A program made the position numbers and the translations under genes. Below, one piece after another: positions 51,250 through 60,330 of a stretch of DNA of 64,000 bases. The DNA lies in the NCBI GenBank assembly GCA_037444685.1, contig JBBILX010000003.1, positions 248,001-312,000 of the forward strand, read 5' to 3'. The stretch is from UBA964 sp037444685. GTDB lineage: Bacteria; Pseudomonadota; Gammaproteobacteria; Steroidobacterales; Steroidobacteraceae. The notes beneath the pieces are model-generated. The model was not told where the DNA came from. It was given only the letters and a program-made list of their open reading frames with translations, and searched no databases. How positions within the stretch are numbered: position 1 is the stretch's first letter; each line of letters opens with the position of its first letter.

Positions 51250-52383
51250 TCAGCTCCTCTGGGCGACGCGTCGCAGCGCGTCGATGAGATAGTCGGTTTC
51301 GGCCGTCGTGCCGATCGAGATCCGGCACCAGTCGGCGTAGGGCTCGAACGGGCGGCCGACCTCGATCTGCTCCGCGCGCATCCTCTCCGCGAACCTGGCG
51401 ACCGGCATGCCAACCTGGACGAACACGAAGTTGCCCTCTGGCGCCGCGTAGCGCAGGCCGAGTTCGTCGCAGGCTGCGCAGAACCGCGCGCGGTCGGCGA
51501 GCAGGGCGGCGCGTGTGCGCGCGAGGAACGCGGTGTCGCCGAGGCTCGCAGTTGCGGCGGCGAGCCCGAGCGTACTCGGCAGCGTTGTCTGATAGCGGCG
51601 CAGACGTTCGGCGATGTCGGGCCGGGTCAGCGCATAGCCGACGCGCAGGCCGGCGAGCCCGTGGATCTTCGAGAACGTTCGCAGCACGACGACGTTCGCA
51701 TCCTCGCGCACCAGTGGCAGCATCGTCGTCGTGCGACCGGGATCGGCGAGATCGAGATAGGCCTCGTCGACGACCACCAGCGTGCGCGCGGCGGCCTCGA
51801 GGCAGGCGGCGCGGAGCGCCTCGCCGCCGACCACGGTTCCGGTCGGGTTGTTCGGGTTGCACAGATACAGCAGCGAGGTGTTCGGCCCCGTGGCGCCGAG
51901 CAGCGCCGGCAGGTCGTGGCGCAGTTCGGCGTCGAGTGGCAGCCTGCGGATCACGGCACCGAAGCGCTCGGCATAGGCCATGAGCTGATTGAAGGTCGGC
52001 CAGGCGCAGACGACCTCGCCGCGCTCGCACCAGCCGAGCGCGAGCAGCTGCAGCAGTTCGCCCGAACCGCTGCCGATGACGACGCGCTCGCGCTCGACAC
52101 CCTCATGCCGCGCGATCGCTTCGGTCAGTGCGCGCAGCTGCGGCATGCCGTAGCGGCAGCTCTCGCCGACCGTGGCGGCGATCGCCGCGCGTGCCGCCGG
52201 TCCAGGTCCCCAAGGGTTCTCGTTGCCCGAGAGCTTCAGCGGCAGACGCAGCGCCCCTGCCGCCGTAGCGGCGGGGCGCGCAGCGGAGTCGGCGACTTGC
52301 GCCTGCGCAGCGGTCGCGAGCGCAAGACCCGCGGCCAGCAGCCGGCGTCGATCGAGGGTCGCGTCGGAAGGCATCTTCATCAT
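51250..52383 (-). CDS. PLP aminotransferase, HisC-like, with Tat-type signal
   Basis: 377 residues. A twin-arginine signal (LDRRRLLAAGLALATAAQAQ) precedes a class I/II aminotransferase: LSGNENPWGP, CNPNNPTGTVVGG, VVDEAYLDLA and the PLP Lys in RTFSKIHGLAGLRVGY, with the phosphate-binding region near RISIGTTAETD. The domain layout matches histidinol-phosphate aminotransferases, but export makes a histidine-biosynthetic role unlikely; an exported amino-acid transaminase is inferred. First of a minus-strand set with the S9 peptidase and the epimerase. Divergent from the monooxygenase gene. Confidence 0.85.
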   Translation of the reverse strand: MMKMPSDATLDRRRLLAAGLALATAAQAQVADSAARPAATAAGALRLPLKLSGNENPWGPGPAARAAIAATVGESCRYGMPQLRALTEAIARHEGVERERVVIGSGSGELLQLLALGWCERGEVVCAWPTFNQLMAYAERFGAVIRRLPLDAELRHDLPALLGATGPNTSLLYLCNPNNPTGTVVGGEALRAACLEAAARTLVVVDEAYLDLADPGRTTTMLPLVREDANVVVLRTFSKIHGLAGLRVGYALTRPDIAERLRRYQTTLPSTLGLAAATASLGDTAFLARTRAALLADRARFCAACDELGLRYAAPEGNFVFVQVGMPVARFAERMRAEQIEVGRPFEPYADWCRISIGTTAETDYLIDALRRVAQRS

Positions 52384-52519
52384 CGGCTCCTGCGCGCAGT
52401 GCGTCGTGCGGGCGTCTGGTGCAGCAGCCTAGGCTCCGGTGAGGAGCGGGTCAAACCGGCATCCTTGACAGGTTTGCGCCACGCGCCGACGCTAGCGACA
52501 GTTGCCGACGACCTGCCGC

Positions 52520-53716
52520 ATGAACGCCGAGCTCTCTTTCGCCGCCGCGCCCGGTTATGCCGACATACTCGCACGAGCGCGGGCGCTGAAGCCGGCAATC
52601 CTGCAGCGCGCCCGGGCCGCCGAGGCGGCGCGCAGCCTGCCCGCCGAAACCGTCGACGATCTGCAACGGTCCGGCCTGTTCGCGATCCAGAAGCCCTCGC
52701 GTTTCGGCGGATTCGAGCTCGGGCTCGTCGAATTCGTCGAGATCGTCGCCGAGCTCGGTCGGGCCTGCGGCTCGACCGCGTGGGTCTATGGCGTAACGGC
52801 TGAGCGGGCCTGGCTCGCGGCGAAGTTCGCGCTGCAGGCCCAGCGCGAGATCTGGGAGCCGAATCCACGCGCGCTGATCACGTCGTCGATCACGCCGAAC
52901 GGCGTCGCGACACCGGTCGCGGGCGGCTGGCGCGTCACGGGCCACTGGCAGTTCGTCAGCGGCATCGACATCGCCGACTGGTGCGTGTTCTGCACGCACC
53001 GCCCACGCGGCGACGGTGCGCCGACCGAGGCGGTCTATTTCCTGATTCCGAAAGCGCAGTGCGAGATCATCGACACCTGGCATGTCGCCGGTCTCGCTGC
53101 GACCGGCAGCCGAGACGTGCGCGTTCGCGACGTGTTCGTGCCGGATCACCGTTTCGTGTCCGTCGAACTGCTCCGCGAGGGCGGAGGGCCGGGGCTCGAG
53201 GCGAATCCCGCACCGCTGTTCCGCCTGCCGCTCATCGCAATCAACCCGTACGCGATCCTCGCGCCGATGCTCGGTATCGCCGAGGGGGCGCTCGAACAGA
53301 CGCTCGACGGCGTCAACTCGCGTCGGCTGGTCAAGGTCGCAGGCACGGCGGCGGAGCAGCAGGTCGTGCAGCTGCGGATCGCCGAGGCCGCGGCCGAGAT
53401 CGACGCGGCGCGTGCGCTGATCCTCGCGGACTGCCGCGAATCGATGGACTGCGTCGCGAGCGGCAGGCCGCTACCGGTCGCGCTGCGGATCCGCGTCCGC
53501 CGCAACCACGGTTTCGCCGCGAAGCTGCTGATGTCCGCCGTCGACCGGCTGTTCACGACTGCCGGCGGGCGCGGCATCTACCTAGATCACTACATGCAGC
53601 GCGCGTTCCGCGACGTGCACGCCGCGGGCTCCCATCTCGGGCTCTCGTGGGACCTGGTCGGCACGATGTGGGGACAGCACGCGCTCGGACTGCCGTTGTC
53701 CTCGACGGCATTCTGA
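52520..53716 (+). CDS. Acyl-CoA dehydrogenase-fold flavin-dependent monooxygenase (HsaA/HpaB-C2-like)
   Basis: 398 residues. It starts with the alpha-helical acyl-CoA dehydrogenase N-domain (LPAETVDDLQRSGLFAIQKPSRFGGFEL), then LGRACGSTAWVYGV, GWRVTGHWQFVSGIDIADWCVF and C-terminal FTTAGGRGIYLDHYMQRAFRDVHAAGSHLGLSWD. The last block (R-D-x-H-A-x-x-x-H) is typical of group D two-component monooxygenases such as HsaA and HpaB-C2, which need a separate flavin reductase; none is adjacent. ATG 52520; a TTG at 52502 is an alternative. It heads a plus-strand operon. Confidence 0.85.
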   Translation: MNAELSFAAAPGYADILARARALKPAILQRARAAEAARSLPAETVDDLQRSGLFAIQKPSRFGGFELGLVEFVEIVAELGRACGSTAWVYGVTAERAWLAAKFALQAQREIWEPNPRALITSSITPNGVATPVAGGWRVTGHWQFVSGIDIADWCVFCTHRPRGDGAPTEAVYFLIPKAQCEIIDTWHVAGLAATGSRDVRVRDVFVPDHRFVSVELLREGGGPGLEANPAPLFRLPLIAINPYAILAPMLGIAEGALEQTLDGVNSRRLVKVAGTAAEQQVVQLRIAEAAAEIDAARALILADCRESMDCVASGRPLPVALRIRVRRNHGFAAKLLMSAVDRLFTTAGGRGIYLDHYMQRAFRDVHAAGSHLGLSWDLVGTMWGQHALGLPLSSTAF

Positions 53717-53717
53717 A

Positions 53718-55076
53718 GTGCACAAGCAGTCTCCGGGCATCGCTTCGGACGCCTATCCGTCGCGGATCTACGCCTGGTACGTGGTCGTGCTGCTGACGAT
53801 CGCCTACGCGATCTCGCTGCTCGACCGCTGGATCCTGTCGCTGCTGGTCGGGCCGGTGAAGGCCCACTTCGGCGTCAGCGACACGCAGATGGGCCTCCTG
53901 ATGGGCTTCTGGTTCGCGGTTTTCTACGTCACGATGGGTCTGCCGTTCGGTTGGCTCGCCGACCGCTTCGACCGTCGCCGCCTGATTGCCTGGGCGATGG
54001 CGTTCTGGTGCTCGATGACGGTCTTCTGCGGCCTCGCGCGCAACTTCGGCCAGCTCGCCGTCGCGCGTCTCGGCATCGGGCTCGGCGAGGCGGCGCTGAC
54101 ACCGGCGGCCAACTCGCTGATCGCCGATCTGTTTCCGCGCGCCGAGCAGAACCGCGCGATCACCTTCTACAACATGGGCATCTCGACCGGCATGGGGATT
54201 GCCTACCTCATCGGCGGAGCGATCGTCGCGTGGATGGCGACCCAGCCGCCCGTGTCGTTGCCGCTGGTCGGTCGGCTCGAGACCTGGCAAGTCGTGTTCA
54301 TCGTCGCCGGGGCGCCCGGTCTGCTGGTCGCGCTGCTGATATGGCAGGTCCGCGAGCCGCCGCGCCGCGAGCGGCTCAAGGCCGGCGACGACCAGGTGTC
54401 GGTCCGCGACTGCGTAGCCTATCTGCGCAACAACTCGCGGGCCTATCGGCCGCTATTCGTCGGCATGGCGGCCTCGCCATTGATCGGGTACGCGTGGAAC
54501 TGGCTGCCGACGCTCTTCGACCGGGTCTGGGGCTGGAACGTCGCCCAGTTCACGGGCTCCTACGGCTGGATCCTCGTCGTCTTCGGCCCGCTCGGCGCCG
54601 TCTCGGGTGGCTGGCTCGCGACGCGCTGGTACCGGACCGGACGCAAGGACGCGCCGTACCTCGCGGCCCTGCTGGGGCTCGTCGTCATGACCGTGCTGGC
54701 GGCCGCGCTGCCGCTGATGCCCTCGCCGGAGATCGCCGTGCTGTTGCTGATTCCGGCCACCTGGGCCGGGGCCCTCAACGCGGCGGCCGGCGCCGCTGCG
54801 GCCGTGTTCATGACACCGGGCGAGTTCCGCGCCCAGGTGTCCTCGCTCTATGTGTTGACGATCAACGGTCTGGGGTTGACCGTCGGCCCGACGGCCGTCG
54901 GTCTCCTCAACGACCGGGTCTTCATGGGTCCCGAGGGCGTGCGCTACTCTCTCTCCGCCGTCGCGATTGTCGGCGCCGCCGTCCTGACCCTCTACCTGGC
55001 CTCGGGACGGCGCGCCTACGCGGAGTCGGTGACCCGGCTCGAAGCGGCGCAGGCGGCGCGAGGAAGGGGCCCATGA
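53718..55076 (+). CDS. MFS transporter
   Basis: 452 residues from GTG 53718, one base after the monooxygenase stop. Twelve hydrophobic segments. Motif A is GLPFGWLADRFDRRRLIAW, followed by RLGIGLGEAALTPAANSLIADLFPR, typical of spinster-like and aromatic-compound MFS carriers. Substrate unknown; the gene order suggests it imports or exports the substrate of the monooxygenase. Its stop overlaps the ATG of the NTF2-like gene (ATGA). Confidence 0.88.
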   Translation: MHKQSPGIASDAYPSRIYAWYVVVLLTIAYAISLLDRWILSLLVGPVKAHFGVSDTQMGLLMGFWFAVFYVTMGLPFGWLADRFDRRRLIAWAMAFWCSMTVFCGLARNFGQLAVARLGIGLGEAALTPAANSLIADLFPRAEQNRAITFYNMGISTGMGIAYLIGGAIVAWMATQPPVSLPLVGRLETWQVVFIVAGAPGLLVALLIWQVREPPRRERLKAGDDQVSVRDCVAYLRNNSRAYRPLFVGMAASPLIGYAWNWLPTLFDRVWGWNVAQFTGSYGWILVVFGPLGAVSGGWLATRWYRTGRKDAPYLAALLGLVVMTVLAAALPLMPSPEIAVLLLIPATWAGALNAAAGAAAAVFMTPGEFRAQVSSLYVLTINGLGLTVGPTAVGLLNDRVFMGPEGVRYSLSAVAIVGAAVLTLYLASGRRAYAESVTRLEAAQAARGRGP

Positions 55077-55498
55077 GTTCACCGGTCGATGCAGCCGGCA
55101 TCGTCGTGGCCACGGCACGCGGGCCGCGTGCCGAGGCGATCGATGTCGCACGTGACTTCATGGATGCGATGGAGCGCGGCGATCTCGTCGCAGCCGCCAG
55201 CCTGCTCGGCCCAGGCTTCGTGCTGCGCGCGCCCGGCGGTCTGCCGTTTCGCGAGCTCGCCGAATTCACGGCCTTTGGTCGCCGCCGATATCTCGAGCTG
55301 CGCAAGACCGACAGGCAGTTCGATGCCGCCGAGTCTGCGCACGGCATCGTCGTCTATGCCCATGGCGTGATGGCCGGTCGCTGGCTCGACGGTGCGAGCT
55401 TCGCGGGACTGCGTTACATCGATCGCTTCCTTATCCGCGACGGCCGGATCCTCGAGCTGTCGGTGCTCAACGAGCTCGCCGAATTCATGCCGCGTTGA
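55073..55498 (+). CDS. NTF2-like/SnoaL-fold protein
   Basis: 141 residues. A small alpha/beta-cone fold is suggested by AIDVARDFMDAMERGDLVAAASLLGPGFVLRAPGGLPFRELAEFTAFG and the C-terminal YIDRFLIRDGRILELSVLNELAEFM. NTF2-like proteins act as ketosteroid isomerases, dehydratases or small-ligand binders; the catalytic residue pattern is not decisive here. Coupled to the MFS gene by an ATGA overlap, it likely handles the same compound. A 112-base gap separates it from the TonB receptor gene. Confidence 0.82.
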   Translation: MSSPVDAAGIVVATARGPRAEAIDVARDFMDAMERGDLVAAASLLGPGFVLRAPGGLPFRELAEFTAFGRRRYLELRKTDRQFDAAESAHGIVVYAHGVMAGRWLDGASFAGLRYIDRFLIRDGRILELSVLNELAEFMPR

Positions 55499-55610
55499 GT
55501 CGGCAGCGGCGCCGGCGTCCGTCACCAGTCTGCAACGAGGCCGTCAACGACCCGCAAGCTGCGCTGCCTAACGTGTGCGGTCTCGACAACCACACGTTCA
55601 GGGGGCTCCC

Positions 55611-57899
55611 ATGTCAGCAGATCCGATCACGCGGTCCGTGCGCAGCGCGCTTGCCGCGGCGGCGCTGTGCGCCGCATTCCACCCGTTGCCCGCCACCGCC
55701 GCGGAGGAGGCCGCGGCGCAGGAGGAGACGGAGCTGCAGGAAGTCGTCATCTTCGGGCGCGGCGAGACGCGCCAGTTGCAGGGTGTCGAGGCCGCGCAGA
55801 TCGAATATCTGCCCGCCGGCACGAGTCCGCTCAAGGCGCTCGAGAAGCTGCCCGGCGTCAACTTCCAGTCCGCCGATCCCTACGGTGCCTACGAGTGGTC
55901 GACGCGCATCGTCGTGCGCGGGTTCAACCAGAACCAGCTCGGCTTCACGCTCGACGGCGTTCCGCTCGGTGACATGTCCTATGGCAACCACAACGGGCTG
56001 CACATCAGTCGTGCGATCCCTACCGAGAACGTCGGTCGGGTGCTGCTGTCGCAGGGTGCGGGGGCGCTGGCCACGACATCCAGCAACAATCTTGGTGGCA
56101 CGATCGAGTTCTTCTCGGTCGATCCGGCACGCGAGTTCGATGGGCGGCTCGAGCTGACGGGCGGCAGCGACTCGGCGCGCCGGATTTTCGGCCGCATCGA
56201 GTCCGGTGAGCTCGGCGGCGCCGGCACGCGTTTCTATCTCTCGGCGATCGACGGAACCGCCGAGAAGTGGAAGGGTGCCGGGGACCAGGACCAGCGCATG
56301 GCGAACCTCAAAATCGTGCAGCCGATCGGTGCCGCCACACTGACCGGCTACTACAACTGGTCTGACCGCGCGGAAATCGACTACCAGGACCTCTCCTTCG
56401 ATATCCTCAACCGCCGCGGCAGGGACTGGGACAACTACTTCCCGAACTACGCCGCAGCCGTCGCGGCGGCCCAGGCCTGTGCCGCCGGCGCCTTCGCGGT
56501 GCCGATCTGCGACGACGCCTACTGGAACGCCGCGGGACTGCGCGAGGACCGTCTCGGCTACGTCGCACTCGACCTGCCCGCCGCGGAGGCGCTCGAGTTT
56601 CGCATCACCGGATACACGCACCGCAACGAAGGGCAGGGACTCTGGGGCACACCGTATGTGCCGACACCGGGCGGCGCGCCGCTGTCGGTTCGCACGACCG
56701 AGTACGACATCGACCGCAAGGGCCTCATCGCCAACGGCACGTGGAGTGTCGCCTCGCACGAGCTGCAGGCGGGTGTCTGGTTCGAGGAGAACGAGTTCCG
56801 GCAGGCACGGCGCTTCTATCCGGAGCGCAGCCTGACGGCGCCGACCCAGGACTTCACGAATTTCCTCCGCGATCCATTCTTCACGCAGTGGGAGCATCTG
56901 TTCGACACGTACACGCTGCAGTTCTACGTGCAGGACACGTGGCAGGTCAGCGACGCGCTGCGTGTGGACTTCGGCTTCAAGTCGATGGACGTCGAGAACA
57001 AGGCCTGGACGATCCAGGCGAACAACGCGCCGCGATTCTCGGCGTCGATCGACGCCAAGGAGAGCTTCCTGCCGCAGGTCGGCTTCGCCTGGTCGCTGTC
57101 GGACCGCAACGAGCTGTTCGGGCAGGTGGCGCAGAACGCCCGCGCCTTCGTCAGTGCGAAAACCGCCGGGCCGTTCAGCTCGAGCGCGGCAGCAGCACCA
57201 GGATTCCAGCAGGTGCTCGATGCGCTCGAGCCGGAAACCTCGACGACGGTCGAACTCGGCTGGCGATTCCGTCGCGACGCGCTCGAAGGCGTGCTCAGCG
57301 CCTATCAGGTCAAGTTTGACGACCGCTTGCTCGCCATTCCGCAGGGCCCCGGCATCGTCGGCAACTCGCCGATCCTCGCCAACGTCGGCTCAGTCACGAG
57401 CAGGGGCCTCGAGGCTGCGCTGGCGTGGCGCCCATTGCGTCATCTGACCTGGTTCAACTCGATCGCCTGGAATGACTCCCAGTACGACGACGATTACACC
57501 CGCTTCACGGTCAGCGGTCCGGTCGTCGTGCGCGTCTCGGGCAAGCAGGTCGTCGACGCACCGAAGCTCATGATCAAGAGCGAACTGGCCTGGGACAACG
57601 GCACGTTCTTCGCGCGAGTCGACGGCAGCCACATCGGCAAGCGCTACTACACCTATCTCAACGACGGTGGTGTCGATGCCTACGAACTGTTCAACGCGAG
57701 CGCGGGTTACCGCTTCAGGGACCTCGGCCTTCTCGAGGAGCTGACCGTGCAGGGCGCGGTGACGAACATCACCGACGAGTTCTACATCTCGACGATCGGC
57801 AGCAATGGCTTCAGCGAGTCGGACGCAAGCGGGACGAGCCAGACCTTGCTGCGCGGCGCGCCGCGTCAGTTCTTCGTCTCGGTCAAGGCCCGCTTCTGA
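55611..57899 (+). CDS. TonB-dependent outer-membrane receptor
   Basis: 762 residues. A signal peptide (ALAAAALCAAFHPLPATAAE) is followed by a TonB-box-like ELQEVVIFGRGE, a plug domain (PLKALEKLPGVNFQSADPYGAYEWS, IVVRGFNQNQLGFTLDGVPLGD, RVLLSQGAGALATTSSNNLGGTIEF) and a barrel ending in ...QFFVSVKARF with a C-terminal Phe. Substrate could be a siderophore, carbohydrate or other organic; the operon with a monooxygenase, MFS and PhoD-type phosphatase favours a non-iron organic compound. ATG 55611 has AGGGGG upstream. The stop overlaps the PhoD ATG (TGATG). Confidence 0.92.
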   Translation: MSADPITRSVRSALAAAALCAAFHPLPATAAEEAAAQEETELQEVVIFGRGETRQLQGVEAAQIEYLPAGTSPLKALEKLPGVNFQSADPYGAYEWSTRIVVRGFNQNQLGFTLDGVPLGDMSYGNHNGLHISRAIPTENVGRVLLSQGAGALATTSSNNLGGTIEFFSVDPAREFDGRLELTGGSDSARRIFGRIESGELGGAGTRFYLSAIDGTAEKWKGAGDQDQRMANLKIVQPIGAATLTGYYNWSDRAEIDYQDLSFDILNRRGRDWDNYFPNYAAAVAAAQACAAGAFAVPICDDAYWNAAGLREDRLGYVALDLPAAEALEFRITGYTHRNEGQGLWGTPYVPTPGGAPLSVRTTEYDIDRKGLIANGTWSVASHELQAGVWFEENEFRQARRFYPERSLTAPTQDFTNFLRDPFFTQWEHLFDTYTLQFYVQDTWQVSDALRVDFGFKSMDVENKAWTIQANNAPRFSASIDAKESFLPQVGFAWSLSDRNELFGQVAQNARAFVSAKTAGPFSSSAAAAPGFQQVLDALEPETSTTVELGWRFRRDALEGVLSAYQVKFDDRLLAIPQGPGIVGNSPILANVGSVTSRGLEAALAWRPLRHLTWFNSIAWNDSQYDDDYTRFTVSGPVVVRVSGKQVVDAPKLMIKSELAWDNGTFFARVDGSHIGKRYYTYLNDGGVDAYELFNASAGYRFRDLGLLEELTVQGAVTNITDEFYISTIGSNGFSESDASGTSQTLLRGAPRQFFVSVKARF

Positions 57900-59068
57900 T
57901 GCACCGCCGCGACCTGCTGGTTGGCGCCGGTATCACGGGTTCGCTCTCTGCCCTCGGCCTCACGTCGCCTCCCCCCGGACGTGCAGCCGAGGGCGGCGGG
58001 CGGGCGCCAGCGCCACTGGCTGGGCCGGTTCGCGCGGGCGTACGCCGGCCACCGTCGGGTGTGCTGCCGCGGCGCATCGCGTTCGGTGCCTGCGCAAGGC
58101 AGGACCAGCCGCAGCCGATCTGGGATGCAATCAATGCGCTCGAGCCCGAGCTGTTCATCTTTCTCGGTGACAACATCTACGGCGATACGCGCGACATGGG
58201 CGTGCTGCGCGCCAAGTACGCGCAGCTCGCGGCGCAGCCCGGCTTTCGCCGTCTCTGCGAGCGCACGGCCGTGCTTGCCACCTGGGACGATCACGATTAC
58301 GGCGAAGATGACGCGGGCGCAGACTACCCGTTCAAGCGGGACTCGCAACGGATCTTCTGCGACTTCTGGGGCGAGCCTGCGGACTCGCCACGCCGTGTCC
58401 GCGACGGCGTCTACGACGCCGTCATGTTCGGAGCCGGCGATCGCCGGCTACAGATCCTGCTGCCGGACCTGCGATTCAACCGCACGCCGATCCGCCGCCT
58501 CGATCTGGGAGGCAAACCCTATCGCGACTGGTCGCGGGAACTCACCGACGCCGGGCGCGAGGTGCCGGGCCCGTACGAGCGCAACCCGGATGCCGGGGCC
58601 ACCATGCTCGGCGAGGCCCAGTGGCGGTGGCTGGAGTCGGAACTCGCGAAGCCCGCGGATATCCGGATTCTCGCCTCGAGCCTGCAGGTAGTGGCCGACT
58701 TCCCGGGCTGGGAAGCGTGGATCAACTATGCCGACGACCATCAGCGCCTGATCGAGACGATTCGTCGCACGCGGGCCCATGGCTTGTTCTGCATCAGCGG
58801 CGACACGCACTACGCCGAGCTCTCACGGCTCGATCGCAACATCCCCTATCCGCTCTGGGACCTGACCTCGAGCGGTCTGACCGAGGTCTGGCCCGTGACG
58901 CCGCCGAACTCGCGGCGGATCGGTCCGGTGCTGCGGGCGCGCAATTTCGGCTGGATCGAGATCGACTGGACGCCTCGGGTGCCCCAGGTCACCCTGCAAA
59001 TCCGCACGGATACGGGCGAACCCTGGCTGACGCAGCAGCTCGACCTCGCGGCGCTGCGCGTCAGTTGA
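57899..59068 (+). CDS. PhoD-like alkaline phosphatase/phosphodiesterase, Tat-exported
   Basis: 389 residues. The twin-arginine signal is MHRRDLLVGAGITGSL. The catalytic domain shows FLGDNIYGD, ATWDDHDYGEDD and SGDTHYAELS, the metal-binding motifs of the PhoD/metallophosphatase family, which use Ca2+/Fe3+ and hydrolyse phosphodiesters outside the cytoplasm. The domain lacks the usual N-terminal PhoD extension, so it is a short form. ATG 57899 shares bases with the TonB-receptor stop. It is likely the periplasmic processing enzyme for the compound taken up by that receptor. Confidence 0.87.
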   Translation: MHRRDLLVGAGITGSLSALGLTSPPPGRAAEGGGRAPAPLAGPVRAGVRRPPSGVLPRRIAFGACARQDQPQPIWDAINALEPELFIFLGDNIYGDTRDMGVLRAKYAQLAAQPGFRRLCERTAVLATWDDHDYGEDDAGADYPFKRDSQRIFCDFWGEPADSPRRVRDGVYDAVMFGAGDRRLQILLPDLRFNRTPIRRLDLGGKPYRDWSRELTDAGREVPGPYERNPDAGATMLGEAQWRWLESELAKPADIRILASSLQVVADFPGWEAWINYADDHQRLIETIRRTRAHGLFCISGDTHYAELSRLDRNIPYPLWDLTSSGLTEVWPVTPPNSRRIGPVLRARNFGWIEIDWTPRVPQVTLQIRTDTGEPWLTQQLDLAALRVS

Positions 59069-59552
59069 CGACGTAGCCAATCGCGAATACGCCGAGCATC
59101 GCGAAGACGAGCGCGATCTTCGCGAGCGTACCGACGGCGAGCCCGAGCCACGTGCCGAGTCCGACACGAGCGGCCTGATCGACGCGTCGCTGCGTCACGA
59201 ACTCGCCAACCACGGCGCCGATGAATGGTCCGGCCAGCAGGCCGGGTAGTCCGAAAGGCAGCCCGGCGAGCGTGCCGAGTGCCGCGCCCGCGAGTGCAAG
59301 CCGGCTCGCGCCGACCCGGCGCGCGCCGAGCAGGCTGCCGAGGATGTCGGCCGCGAACGCCAGCGCCGTCAGCACGCCGAGCACAATCAGCGTCGGCCAG
59401 CCGACACGCGTGAAATCATCGAGCCACGCGGCCAGCAGCATGCCGCCGAAGACGGCCATGGCGCCCGGTACGCCCGGCAGCACCGTGCCGACCACGCCGA
59501 CGGCGATCAGCGCCAGCGCGCACAGCCACAGGAAGGTCGGGTCCAGCGGCAT
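59061..59552 (-). CDS. DUF456 family membrane protein
   Basis: 163 residues with about five hydrophobic segments. The pattern VGTVLPGVPGAMAVFGGMLLAAWLDDF and ADILGSLLGARRVGASRLALAGAALGTLAGLPFGLPGLLAGPFIGAVVGEF is typical of DUF456 (small Gly-rich membrane proteins of unknown function). It converges on the PhoD gene with an 8-base overlap and lies 9 bases downstream of the frameshifted gene at 59562. Confidence 0.88.
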   Translation of the reverse strand: MPLDPTFLWLCALALIAVGVVGTVLPGVPGAMAVFGGMLLAAWLDDFTRVGWPTLIVLGVLTALAFAADILGSLLGARRVGASRLALAGAALGTLAGLPFGLPGLLAGPFIGAVVGEFVTQRRVDQAARVGLGTWLGLAVGTLAKIALVFAMLGVFAIGYVVN

Positions 59553-59561
59553 CGGCGGCCG

Positions 59562-60217
59562 TCAGCTCTCGAGACCCTTGAGCGGGTCCTGCCTGCGGAA
59601 ATCCGCCGGCACCTCGAATTCGGATGCCGCGAGCGACTGTTCCCTCCGCGTCTGCAGCACGATCTCCCGACCGGTCGGCTTGCCGCCTTCGTATGCGCGG
59701 ATCAGGAGGGGGTAGCCTTTCACGTTTTCCCTCGCCTCGAGGTCGCGGCTCGAACCGACGCTGCCGCGATCCGGCAGGGCGTCGGCGAGCGGGCGCATCA
59801 GCGCCATCATGCGCTTCGACAGGGTCAGCAGGTCTTCCTTGCCGGGCATCTCGCCGAATGGTACGACGCAGAGCTGCGGTTCGACCACGCCGGCGCCGCT
59901 GAGCTCCCAGAGCCGGCAGCGGCGGCCAGCCGCCTTTTCGCTGCGACCGAGGTCGCGTGCCTGCAGCGGTGCGGGAGCGGCACGCGGCGCTGTGCCGGCT
60001 CGACGACGTAGAGCACCTCGTCGCGGACAATGACGTAACTCGAATCCGACTCACCGCCAGAATGCCCCATGCGTGCCGCGCCGCCCTGGGCCACCAGCCG
60101 CTGGGTGCCGAGCGTCCGTCCGCTGCCCGTGTCGCGTGTGACCGACTCGATCACGAGGCCGGCCTGGGCCGTCGAGACGACGAGAGAGATCACGATCAGA
60201 GCGAGGCGCCGGCGCAC
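59562..60217 (-). pseudogene. DUF4412-like exported protein split by a frameshift
   Basis: The N-terminal half reads from GTG 60217 (AGGAG 7 bases upstream): RRRLALIVISLVVSTAQA signal peptide, then GLVIESVTRD...YVIVRDEVLYVVEPAQR. At about 59980-59996 the reading shifts by one base; the homologous continuation is in another frame (RDLGRSEKAAGRRCRLWELSGAGVVEPQLCVVPFGEMPGKEDLL) and ends at 59562. Joined, it would be about 218 residues with the CRLWEL...LCVVP pattern of DUF4412-like proteins. Either a real frameshift or a single-base sequencing error in the GC-rich run. Confidence 0.65.
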
Positions 60218-60276
60218 GGGCGATCTCCTGGGTACCAAGATGCCTCAATGATACGACCGAACCGGCCCAGACTGGC

Positions 60277-60304
60277 AAAAGGCCGGCAGCGCGCGCTGCC
60301 GGCC
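60277..60304 (-). terminator. Rho-independent terminator of the TonB receptor gene
   Basis: A perfect 24-base palindrome (60281-60304) of GC-rich sequence gives a 10-12 bp stem; on the minus strand it is followed by TTTT (60280-60277). It lies 27 bases past the stop of the receptor gene at 60331. This separates the receptor from the frameshifted gene downstream. Confidence 0.7.
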
Positions 60305-60330
60305 CTTCGGCGCCGCGTTGAGCGCGGTCC

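Noticed and set aside
51250..52383. Histidine biosynthesis gene hisC
   Set aside because: The protein bears a twin-arginine signal, and no other his genes surround it, so the family resemblance does not justify the pathway name.
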